Assembly (NCBI RefSeq): GCF_040126305.1
Contig: NZ_CP149510.1
Coordinates: 2,429,001 to 2,493,000 of the forward strand
DNA length: 64,000 nt
Direction of reading: 5' to 3'
DNA from: Pararhizobium sp. A13
GTDB lineage: Bacteria > Pseudomonadota > Alphaproteobacteria > Rhizobiales > Rhizobiaceae
The notes beneath the pieces were generated by a model. That model saw only the letters and a program-made list of their open reading frames with translations, did no database searches and was not told where the DNA came from. Position numbers and translations under genes: made by a program. Positions 14,915 to 21,944 of the stretch are shown one piece after another. Each line of letters starts with the position of its first letter. Within the stretch, counting starts at the first letter, position 1.

Positions 14915-15754
14915 ATGACGTTCGGTGTTTGCAAACTCACTGGTGCTAAGGGTACCTTTATAAAATGCCACCTCCTCCCGAAAGCTATTACGGCACCACC
15001 AGACCGGAGTGAAGTGCGGGTCGAAGGCGGAGAAGGTCGGCTCCCAACTGCGCGCTTTGACAGTTGGTTTGACAAAACAATAGTCACCCGAAAAGGCGAA
15101 GACATCTTCGAACGGCTCGACGCGTTCGCGATTTCCGAGTTGCGCCGGCATAAACTCGTTTGGAGTTCTTGGGCCGACTACGAGGTTCTTTGTCCGATCG
15201 AAAGCGAACGGATAGATGATCAATGGGGCGTGAGACATGTGGCGTTCTCAAATCCCGAGCGGATGCGGCTATTTTGCCTCAGCCTGTTGTGGCGAGCGGC
15301 GATGACGGAACTGCCTGGTTTTACTACTGTGATGCTTCCGCTGAGGCGTCTGCAACTTTTGACGGATATGCTGCTGTCTGATAGCGCGACCCCATTCGAA
15401 CACTTTCCTATCCACCTAATTCAATTGAGGACCCGTGGAGGGTGGCACAATCAGACCCCCATAAAACAGGTTAAGCGGTTTCCTGATGTGGACGGCACCG
15501 AACGGGAGGTCGGCACTTTTAGATTCTACATGGATGGCCTGATCATCCACATCGATGATGATGTCGATGATCCCGTCCATTGGCGTTTTAAGGGTGTTGC
15601 TCTAGGCGAAAGCCCCGAACAGGTGATTCTGACAATGCCTTTCGAACGCTCCCGCCAAGACGAGTTGATCACTAGCCATATGCTAAATGAATTGAATGAT
15701 GAGCGACATGCAGCAATTGTCGATCGAATTTTCGCTCAAAGCAGTGAAACCTAA
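14915..15754 (+). CDS. Unknown protein with Cys/His HLLPK-type N-terminus
   Basis: This 279-residue soluble protein opens with CKLTGAKGTFIKCHLLPKAIT. That resembles the C-x-L-(C/T)-G-x-n-SH-(I/L)-(I/L)-PK motif found at the N-terminus of a group of uncharacterised bacterial proteins often seen in genomic islands. The arrangement of C6, C18 and H19 could bind a metal. The rest is mixed alpha/beta with an acidic HIDDDVDDPVHW stretch near residue 211 and no further motif. It is the third plus-strand gene after the repressor. Its function is unknown; a defence role is only suggested by context. Confidence 0.65.
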   Translation: MTFGVCKLTGAKGTFIKCHLLPKAITAPPDRSEVRVEGGEGRLPTARFDSWFDKTIVTRKGEDIFERLDAFAISELRRHKLVWSSWADYEVLCPIESERIDDQWGVRHVAFSNPERMRLFCLSLLWRAAMTELPGFTTVMLPLRRLQLLTDMLLSDSATPFEHFPIHLIQLRTRGGWHNQTPIKQVKRFPDVDGTEREVGTFRFYMDGLIIHIDDDVDDPVHWRFKGVALGESPEQVILTMPFERSRQDELITSHMLNELNDERHAAIVDRIFAQSSET

Positions 15755-15979
15755 TCTTCTCAGACGATCCTAAAAAGCCCGGTGATAGGTCTGACCCTCC
15801 GTGACAAAGCGTCCGAGATAAAAATCAACACCTTTTCTGCTTGAACGTTGATTTTAAATGACTTTCCCTACGTTGGACGCAACGTCCGACTTAAGTTTGG
15901 ATTTTGGAGGCCGTTTGCTCGAAAAACGCCACTATTCACCGCCAGCGAGGAGCGGCGTCTGATCCTTACTTTTCAAGGA

Positions 15980-16020
15980 TTTGAAGACGCTTCAAAGCCG
16001 CTTTAGCCGTTTTTGAAGCC
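15980..16020. repeat. TTTGAAG palindrome and repeat
   Basis: The 17-base perfect palindrome TTTGAAG-ACG-CTTCAAA (15980-15996) is followed by TTTGAAGCC at 16012-16020. The same TTTGAAGCC unit recurs twice at 16844-16863 on the other side of the phage remnant. These may be transposase-binding sites of a decayed Mu-like element; that is inference. Confidence 0.6.
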
Positions 16021-16145
16021 CATCTCGAAGTTCAATGCATTTTCTACGTAATGTTCGCTTTCCGGCGGCGGCGCTCCAAATCGGCTGTCAAAAACTCTCT
16101 GAGGCATTTCAGCCCTCAGCTCGCAACGCCCCATATTATAAGACG

Positions 16146-16190
16146 TTCCCGCCCATTCCCGGCAATTCCCACTTATTCCCGATTCTTCCG
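16146..16190. repeat. 10-base-phased TTCCC array
   Basis: TTCCC occurs at 16146, 16156, 16166 and 16176, and TTCCG at 16186, an exact 10-base period. One helical turn per unit suggests side-by-side binding of a protein. The array ends 11 bases before the stop codon of the phage remnant gene on the other strand. Confidence 0.7.
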
Positions 16191-16200
16191 GTTCTCTCTG

Positions 16201-16721
16201 TCAGACAACAATGGTGCCACGGCTGCCGCCGGAGTTGGCGGAAACCGCCGTGGTAACAGCGTCCTGCGGGTGCAGCTCCAGAAGGTAGTCAATAGTGCCG
16301 CTGGACGTCGGCTGGCTGCCCACGGAAACGCTGATCGCACTTGGGGCGCTGTCTCCAACGACTTCAAGCGCCGTCGTGCTCGAACTCGTGCCATCGATCT
16401 TGAGCGAGGCGCGGTTGGCCCAGTCGCCTGCAAGATTGGCATTGACGACGGGCTGGAGTGTGACGGGGTCGACCTCCACCGCCTCCATGTAGACCATGTT
16501 GTCGGCGATCCGCTGAGTGTCCGCTCGATGATCGCGGACATCTCGGCCACGCCGCCGGTGTCGAACGGGCCACGGCCGGTGCGACCGGAAAACACCCCGG
16601 CCGGCATCAGCATGATCCAGTTGCCGGCGGTGCCTTCAGCCGTCGCCGCGTCGATCGCGGCAAGCGCTACGGCATGGACGGCAAGAGCCTGGGTGGAGAA
16701 GTGGGTGACGGTTTTCTTCAT
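16201..16721 (-). pseudogene. Decayed Mu-like phage protease fused out of frame to a second phage gene end
   Basis: The ATG at 16721 opens a peptide whose residues 35-70 (NWIMLMPAGVFSGRTGRGPFD, then AIIERTL) match the N-terminus of Mu I-type phage proteases. Right after AIIERT the match stops. A different frame then reads RIADNMVYMEAVEVDPVTL to the stop at 16201, which looks like the C-terminal end of another phage structural protein. So a deletion joined two phage genes with a frame change near 16505. Only about 60 residues of the protease remain, without its catalytic part. This marks a remnant of a second Mu-like prophage. Confidence 0.65.
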
Positions 16722-16755
16722 GCGGGCAAGATGCCCACAAGCCAGAACGCGAAAC

Positions 16756-16775
16756 AGTCACAAGGGTCTGTGGTT
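16756..16775 (-). promoter_or_regulatory. Candidate Mor/C-type operator upstream of the protease remnant
   Basis: AGTCACAA-GGGT-CTGTGGTT repeats the dyad at 1954-1973 with the identical GGGT spacer. Similarity extends on both sides (AAACAG before, TAG/TAAGAGCCG after). It lies 35-54 bases upstream of the protease ATG, where Mu has late C-activated promoters. Confidence 0.5.
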
Positions 16776-16837
16776 AGGAGCCGGAACGCACTCGACGGCT
16801 CGGGAAAGACATATCACGCGCTCGACTGCGATCAAGG

Positions 16838-16863
16838 TTCAAATTTGAAGCCGATTTGAAGCC
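16838..16863. repeat. TTCAAATTTGAA palindrome and TTTGAAGCC direct repeats
   Basis: A perfect 12-base palindrome, TTCAAATTTGAA (16838-16849), overlaps two copies of TTTGAAGCC at 16844 and 16855, 11 bases apart. The unit also occurs at 16012. See the repeat at 15980-16020 for the interpretation. Confidence 0.6.
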
Positions 16864-16971
16864 CGTGGACGCGTTTCGTGGGGCTGGCTGCAGCAACCGG
16901 GCATCCTGTTACGGCGAAGCGTCTCACGGGCTTAAATCGCGGCCTTGGCTTTCCGACATTTCGCGGCAACA

Positions 16972-17322
16972 TCACTCTGGAAAATGGTCGTTACAAACCC
17001 GAATAAACCCCCGGAGTAGTTCGGGCGTCGTTTCCGCCACCTTCGTCAACCTGTCGATGTGTTTTTGAACCCTCTCCTTAGCCTCGGAAGGGCTTTTTCC
17101 AACTACAACCAGATCCTTCTTTCCCGCTTCGTACAGGACCTCGGCCTTTTTTCGGTGACGGTCTGAAGCGGCCTTATCGCCCATTCCTGTGTAGCCATCC
17201 GCCAGACCCAAGTGGACCACGGTGCACATGAAATACTCATCGCGTACGAACCGTCGCTTTCCCTCAGCAGAAGCAATGAAGGGAACGGAGAAGATAAGAG
17301 CTGCGACAATCGGAATTCTCAT
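16972..17322 (-). CDS. Small exported protein of unknown function (116 aa)
   Basis: This 116-residue protein has a signal peptide (RIPIVAALIFSVPFIASAEG, cleavage near residue 19). The mature part has two cysteines (FMCTV and RVCND) and a charged helical middle (RHRKKAEVLYEAGKK). The start was chosen at the ATG directly before the signal peptide; an in-frame extension upstream has no such features. It lies between phage remnant pieces, but I cannot tell whether it is phage cargo or host. No family recognised. Confidence 0.6.
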   Translation of the reverse strand: MRIPIVAALIFSVPFIASAEGKRRFVRDEYFMCTVVHLGLADGYTGMGDKAASDRHRKKAEVLYEAGKKDLVVVGKSPSEAKERVQKHIDRLTKVAETTPELLRGFIRVCNDHFPE

Positions 17323-17434
17323 CTGAAATGTGATCCTCTGCCGGGCTGACAAATGAGCAGCGGGGAGTCTGTGAATTATAATTTTAGGTGAACAGGCATT
17401 GCCGCTCACTCTTATAACCCTTGCCACCGATCGG

Positions 17435-17821
17435 TCATTTATCGTGCAGCAACGGCGACGTGACTTGGTTTTGAGATGCCCGTTGCATCTTGGCCTCATG
17501 CAAATTCCAGATCGTCAGAAACACTGTCGTAACGGCGAAGAAGGCCAGCGCCGCCAGATGGATTTTACCGATGCGGCGCGCGAAATAAGACCTGGCCTTG
17601 GCCTCGATGGCCTGGCTCGCGGCTCCAAGCACCCTGTCGTTTTCTTTCAGATACCCGGCGATGCGTCCGCTGGAGCTATGCCGCCCTTGTGATCGATCAT
17701 CTTCGCTTGGGTCCGCACTCAATCCAGTACGCACGCCGCTGAAGATTAGGATTGCCAGCAACACCCAAAACACCAAGAAGGACAGGCCAGAAAGCTGGCC
17801 GCTTGTAGTGGCCATATCCAT
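17435..17821 (-). CDS. Two-TM membrane protein of unknown function (128 aa)
   Basis: This 128-residue protein has membrane helices near residues 12-32 (LSFLVFWVLLAILIFSGV) and 92-112 (IHLAALAFFAVTTVFLTIW), with a polar Ser-rich loop between them. The start ATGGATATG at 17821 was preferred over far-upstream codons because the upstream residues are unstructured and Arg/Pro-rich. It is 112 bases from the next minus-strand gene. No motif hints at a role. Confidence 0.55.
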   Translation of the reverse strand: MDMATTSGQLSGLSFLVFWVLLAILIFSGVRTGLSADPSEDDRSQGRHSSSGRIAGYLKENDRVLGAASQAIEAKARSYFARRIGKIHLAALAFFAVTTVFLTIWNLHEAKMQRASQNQVTSPLLHDK

Positions 17822-18031
17822 TGACGTCTCCGGTAAAACAATGATCGCCTCACTATCAAAAAGGAATTGACGCAGAGTTTCAACCTCGGCGCGCGACCTG
17901 AGCTTTCTTGCAAATTGGGTAGGATGCGAAGATAATGGGTTGCGCGCGTGACACGGTGATATTCTCCCTGCCGTAGGACCGTCGAAAGACGGGATCGCAA
18001 TATGGGGTTCTCGGGAGGCCCCATCGCGCAC

Positions 18032-18517
18032 TCACTCCTCCCTTCGATCGATGATGATTTTAACACTCGGACGGTTCAGCAGCCGGCGGATATTGTCGTC
18101 ACTGGCGAAACGGAACGAGGTGACGAATGCGGCCTTGCCGGTCTTGGTGGTTTTGGCGGCGACATAGCGCCAACGCCCATCGGCGAGCTTGACAAGGACG
18201 AAGGTGTTCTGACCGTCCTGAAACACCATCGTCGGCTTCGCGCCGATCGACGGTAGTTGCAGATAATCCTCCCTGGTCATTTCCGGATAGTGGCGCAGCT
18301 GCTTCTCCATTGTGGCCTGCGAGAGGATCGCGACACGTGCATCGGTGCCCAGCGCCTTCGCAGTCTCCGGAGGGATCGGCATCACCGGCATCGAGCCTTC
18401 CGGCTTTTCCAGAAAGCGGGCAAAGGCGTCGGATCGCACGCGCTCCTGGACGAGCGGTTCGAGCAGCTCGAAAGGTGCGCCGGCCGTTTTTTGGGCCAGC
18501 GCCTCGTTGATGGCCAC
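18032..18517 (-). CDS. PBECR-type (phage barnase/EndoU/RelE-like) nuclease domain, phage head-gene remnant
   Basis: The 161-residue frame starts at GTG 18517, but the open frame continues to 18592 without a good start, so the gene is probably 5-prime truncated. Residues about 40-150 (MPIPPETAKALGTDARVAILSQATMEK, then HYPEMTREDYLQLPS and the YVAAKTTKTGKAAFVTSFRFASDDNIRRL end) match the PBECR-like nuclease domain that forms the C-terminus of Mu gpF-type head proteins in many phages. In Mu-like phages this gene precedes the protease, the same order as here. It is a likely leftover of a second prophage, yet the nuclease domain itself looks complete. Confidence 0.65.
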   Translation of the reverse strand: MAINEALAQKTAGAPFELLEPLVQERVRSDAFARFLEKPEGSMPVMPIPPETAKALGTDARVAILSQATMEKQLRHYPEMTREDYLQLPSIGAKPTMVFQDGQNTFVLVKLADGRWRYVAAKTTKTGKAAFVTSFRFASDDNIRRLLNRPSVKIIIDRREE

Positions 18518-18783
18518 GTTCGCGCCGAGCTTGCGCGCGTTGTCATGCCTGCAATTATTGGCGGGATGACGGAAGAACGCGAACTGTCTTGCTTAGTGCG
18601 CACTCTGATCGACTGACCGATCGGGACGAAAAATGGCCCCGCCATGGGATCTCGCCTGCTACTTCCCAATACGCCCTTTGAGTTACAGCGGATGCACTAA
18701 TGGGGCGATGTCCAGAAACGGCGACCTGGCGCAAAATTGACGCGTGCATTCTAGACCGGCGCAACAACGAAAAGGACAGGTCA

Positions 18784-19626
18784 ATGTCAGGCAACGAACT
18801 GCATATGCAGCGCAATCGTGCGCGGCGCCACTTCCTCGGACTGGCGACTGCGACGACTGCCAGAATTGCTCTCGTAGCAGCGGCTTTGTCTCCATCTTCA
18901 ATCGTGCACGCCAAGGGAAAGATGTGGTGGAAAACAGACGGCAACGCCCATGGCCAGTCCGGGGGACATGGCGAGTCCGGCGGCAGCGCAATGTGCTTTC
19001 TGCGGGGCACCTCGATCATGACCCCGACAGGCGAGGTCTTCATTGAGGATCTTCAAATCGGCGATCGCGTCGAAACGGTGGGCGGAAAAGCCAGGGCGAT
19101 CAAATGGATCGGTCGCCAGTCCTACAAGCGAAGCGGCTCATCCTGGAAGGACGGTGTGGTGCCGATCCGCATTTGGCGGCACGCGCTTGGCCACAAGACG
19201 CCTCACAGGGATCTCTATCTTTCTCCCGGCCACGCCCTGTTTATTGATGGCGTGCTCGTCAGGGTGAAGGACCTTGTCAACGGGACTTCGATTGCCCCTG
19301 CTCCCCATCGCGAGACGATCGAATATTTCCAGATCGTACTGGATAGCCATGACGTGATCCTCGCCGAGGGTGTCCCAGCCGAGACGTTCCTTCTCACTTC
19401 CAACAACATCGAAGGGTTCATGGACTTCGGTGAATTCGCGCGCCTCTATCCTGGCGATCAACATCGTTCCATGGCGCCGTACGCTCCCATTGTGGGGCTC
19501 GATTCCGGCCGCGAGCACCTGAAGGCGCTTCTGCCTCGTGGAGTCCGTCGTGCCTTTCAGATGCGTGAACCGGTTCAGGACATCTACGAAAGAGTCGCAG
19601 CGCGCGCCGGGCAACTGGTCAGTTAA
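18784..19626 (+). CDS. Tat-type exported Hint-domain (Hint_2) protein
   Basis: This 280-residue protein begins with a twin-arginine-like leader (ARRHFLGLATATTARIALVAAAL, R14-R15). A Gly/His linker comes next, then a Hedgehog/intein Hint_2 domain from C71: MCFLRGTSIMTPTGEVFIEDLQIGD, then RDLYLSPGHALFIDGVLVR and HDVILAEGVPAETF. C71 is the expected self-cleavage nucleophile and the SPGHA histidine fits block B. The remaining ~60 residues are of unknown fold. Such proteins are secreted or surface proteins in rhizobia. AAGGACAG precedes the chosen ATG; an earlier ATG at 18700 would place an odd 28-residue extension before the leader. Confidence 0.8.
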   Translation: MSGNELHMQRNRARRHFLGLATATTARIALVAAALSPSSIVHAKGKMWWKTDGNAHGQSGGHGESGGSAMCFLRGTSIMTPTGEVFIEDLQIGDRVETVGGKARAIKWIGRQSYKRSGSSWKDGVVPIRIWRHALGHKTPHRDLYLSPGHALFIDGVLVRVKDLVNGTSIAPAPHRETIEYFQIVLDSHDVILAEGVPAETFLLTSNNIEGFMDFGEFARLYPGDQHRSMAPYAPIVGLDSGREHLKALLPRGVRRAFQMREPVQDIYERVAARAGQLVS

Positions 19627-19713
19627 GACTGCAGTACGCGAGAAGACGGTATCTTGGGCCAGCGATAACGCACCTTGATCCCCGCCACCCATCGGATGGG
19701 GGGTGGGATAAAG

Positions 19714-19749
19714 CGCGTTTGTTCCTTGCCGGCCTTAGGAACAAACGCG
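19714..19749. repeat. Perfect 13-base inverted repeat
   Basis: CGCGTTTGTTCCT and its exact complement AGGAACAAACGCG are separated by 10 bases that contain GCCGGC. It lies 88 bases after the Hint gene stop and has no T-run, so it may be a protein-binding site or a stable mRNA end. Confidence 0.6.
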
Positions 19750-20246
19750 TCGCTCGACCTTTTGGAGAAGGCTCATACACCAAACGGATGACCTCCCCTT
19801 CCGCTGGGACAGGCCAGCTTACCCCAGCTATTGCCCGATTTGCTCAAATACGAACAGGTGCGAGAGCATTTTTCAAAGACGGCGCCCCCCACAATAAAGT
19901 GTGTTGATCGATCATTGTAGCGCCGAAACGCGCGCATATTGCCGCCGTCGCCGACCATCGGTGTGGACTGAAGACGCCAGCTGGCTATCCGACCTTCAGG
20001 ATCTACGGAAAAATCCCGGACAGACGATCCACCCGACCGACGGGAGCCCAACTGAATTGACGCCCAAAAGGGGCCCGCCACTCCTGGCACCAGCGGGCCG
20101 AACTCTTCGTTCTGAAAATGCCGCGTGTAATGCGACATATTTCTAACTTCGAAAATGTGGGTCTAGCTCCCGGCGAGGCTTCCTACGGGACCAACCTGCA
20201 CGATACCGTACATTTGATGTCAGGGTGACACGGATCAGGAGAAAAT

Positions 20247-20282
20247 GGCCTCGTCCCGGCGATAAGGCGATAAGACGAGGCC
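20247..20282 (+). repeat. 8-base inverted repeat GGCCTCGT/ACGAGGCC
   Basis: The arms are perfect with a 20-base loop that itself repeats GGCGATAAG. It could fold into the body of a small RNA ending at the hairpin 20329-20359. Confidence 0.4.
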
Positions 20283-20328
20283 AACAGATTTTCCTCGTGA
20301 GGGTATGGCCTTTAAGTTCGAACGCTCT

Positions 20329-20359
20329 GCCCCCTTCCAGAGCGAGGGGGCCTTTCTTT
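20329..20359 (+). terminator. Terminator-like hairpin
   Basis: GCCCCCT-tccagagcg-AGGGGGC is followed by CTTTCTTT on the plus strand. No coding gene ends here, which suggests a non-coding transcript or a leftover. Confidence 0.5.
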
Positions 20360-20594
20360 GAGGCAGCCTTCGAAAACGTCCATGTGATTCTGCGAATCTC
20401 TTCGTTTCTCGTTCGGATGCGCATCGTGATTCCGTTCTGCGACGCATGGAATCGTCCTTGGAAGGCGCCGCCGCGCAGCTTCAACTCAGTTGCGAATCCG
20501 CCCCTGTGGCCTCTTTTTGCCCCATTTTTGCCTCGTTATGACACGCACGGGCCGTGAGTGCAGTCGGCTAAGCGCCCATGAATAAAGGGTTTTC

Positions 20595-20609
20595 TTAACG
20601 CCTTGTTAA
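20595..20609. promoter_or_regulatory. CtrA-type binding site
   Basis: TTAA-CGCCTTG-TTAA is a perfect match to the TTAA-N7-TTAA consensus of the alphaproteobacterial cell-cycle regulator CtrA. It lies about 240 bases upstream of the porin ATG. Binding is inferred. Confidence 0.45.
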
Positions 20610-20849
20610 GAACTTCCGGGTGCTTGAGGCGATTTTGTGTCGTTTCAGCAACAGCGCGGGGGGAAGGGCGTATCAAACTGCATGAACTCGCAAGTTGGTG
20701 ATTGCGCAGACGGTCCGGTCTTGTATTTTCAACTCCGGAAGCAAGGGCGGTTGATCGTCCGACTTCTTAAATGTTGGGGATGGGGCAGGGAACGCTGTCC
20801 TTCAGCAAAATACCCAGACCCGTTTGAAACTTTTGACTGGAGGTCAGAA

Positions 20850-21842
20850 ATGAACATCAAGAGCCTTCTTCTCGGCTCCGCTGCAGCTCTCGCAGCAGTA
20901 TCCGGCGCCCAGGCAGCTGACGCTATCGTAGCTGCTGAGCCGGAGCCCATGGAATACGTTCGCGTTTGCGACGCTTTCGGCACTGGCTACTTCTACATCC
21001 CGGGCACGGAAACCTGCCTGAAGATCGGCGGCTACATCCGTACGCAGATCAACTACGATGAAAACTGGACTGAAGCCGGCGCTGACTGGGATGCCCGTTC
21101 GCGTGGTTACCTGACCTTCGCAGCTAAGAGCGACACCGAATTCGGCGCACTGTCTGGTTACATCAACCTTGAGACCAACGATAACGGTGACACGCACCTC
21201 GACGGCGCATGGATCAACATCGCTGGCTTCGATGTCGGTTACTTCTACAACTGGTGGGACGACGGCCTCTCGGGCGAAACCGACGAAATCGGCTCTGAGA
21301 CGACCATCGCGAACGCTATCCGTTACACCTATGACGGTGGCACCTTCCAGGTTGGCGCAGCAGTTGACGAGCTGAGCGGTCCCGCTCTCTACGGTCATGC
21401 TGGCACGAACGACGACATCGGTGTATCTGGCCTCCTCGGCTTCACGCTCGGTGGTGTTACGGCTCAGCTCATCGGTTCCTACGACTTCGACGCTGAAGAG
21501 GCTGCATTCCGCGCCATCTTGACCGCTGAACTCGGCCCGGGCACCCTCGGCTTTGCTGCTGTCTACTCGACGGATCCGAACTACTTCTACGACAAGGCAG
21601 AATGGTCGGTTGCTGCTGAGTACAAGATCCAGGCAACTGAAAAGTTCTTCATCACCCCGGCTGCTCAGTACTTCGGCGACTACGGCTTCGACAGCGATGT
21701 TGACGCTTGGAAGGTCGGCGTAACGGCTGGTTACCAGATCACGGAAGGCCTGCGTACGCTCGCTACCGTCAACTATAAGGATGTCGACGGCGAAGACGAC
21801 GGCACCTGGACTGGTTTCCTCCGCCTGCAGCGCGACTTCTAA
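20850..21842 (+). CDS. ropA: Outer-membrane porin, RopA/Porin_2 family
   Basis: This 330-residue porin has a signal peptide (NIKSLLLGSAAALAAVSGAQA, cleavage after AQA at about residue 22). The Porin_2 barrel of rhizobia follows: the conserved VRVCDAFGTGYFYIPGTETCLKIGGYIR start with its two cysteines, many alternating aromatic strands, and a C-terminal LRLQRDF ending in Phe, typical for outer-membrane insertion. The codons are biased as in a highly expressed gene. GGAGGTCAG before ATG 20850 decides the start. A strong terminator follows. A CtrA-type site lies upstream. Confidence 0.93.
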   Translation: MNIKSLLLGSAAALAAVSGAQAADAIVAAEPEPMEYVRVCDAFGTGYFYIPGTETCLKIGGYIRTQINYDENWTEAGADWDARSRGYLTFAAKSDTEFGALSGYINLETNDNGDTHLDGAWINIAGFDVGYFYNWWDDGLSGETDEIGSETTIANAIRYTYDGGTFQVGAAVDELSGPALYGHAGTNDDIGVSGLLGFTLGGVTAQLIGSYDFDAEEAAFRAILTAELGPGTLGFAAVYSTDPNYFYDKAEWSVAAEYKIQATEKFFITPAAQYFGDYGFDSDVDAWKVGVTAGYQITEGLRTLATVNYKDVDGEDDGTWTGFLRLQRDF

Positions 21843-21870
21843 TCTGATCTGACTTCGGTCAGTGATGGAA

Positions 21871-21897
21871 AGCCCGGCCGAAAGGCCGGGCTTTTTC
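21871..21897 (+). terminator. Rho-independent terminator of the porin gene
   Basis: AGCCCGGCC-GAAA-GGCCGGGCT has a perfect 9-base stem with a GNRA-type loop and is followed by TTTTCTG. It lies 29 bases after the stop. Confidence 0.9.
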
Positions 21898-21944
21898 TGT
21901 TGCGATGCTTATTTTGTGACAACTGTTGACGGCAGCGATGCTCT

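Larger units (their letters stand above)
15755..16200. other. Non-coding region with phased and palindromic repeats
   Basis: No gene is supported. The stretch contains a perfect TTTGAAG/CTTCAAA palindrome, another TTTGAAGCC, and a 10-base-phased TTCCC array just before the end of the phage remnant. Such repeat clusters are what transposase- or regulator-bound phage ends look like, but no terminus could be fixed. Confidence 0.5.
19627..20849. other. 1.2-kb non-coding region upstream of the porin
   Basis: No convincing gene is seen; the reading frames present have poor composition. It contains a perfect 13-base inverted repeat (19714-19749), an 8-base inverted repeat (20247-20282), a terminator-like hairpin (20329-20359) and a TTAA-N7-TTAA site (20595-20609). 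A small RNA ending at the terminator is possible. Confidence 0.55.

Noticed and set aside
20225..20557. A 110-codon plus-strand frame upstream of the porin
   Set aside because: It runs through two hairpins, has no ribosome-binding site and an Arg/Pro/Phe-rich composition.
20637..20849. A longer porin start giving 71 extra residues
   Set aside because: The signal peptide begins exactly at ATG 20850 after GGAGGTCAG; the extension has no conserved feature.
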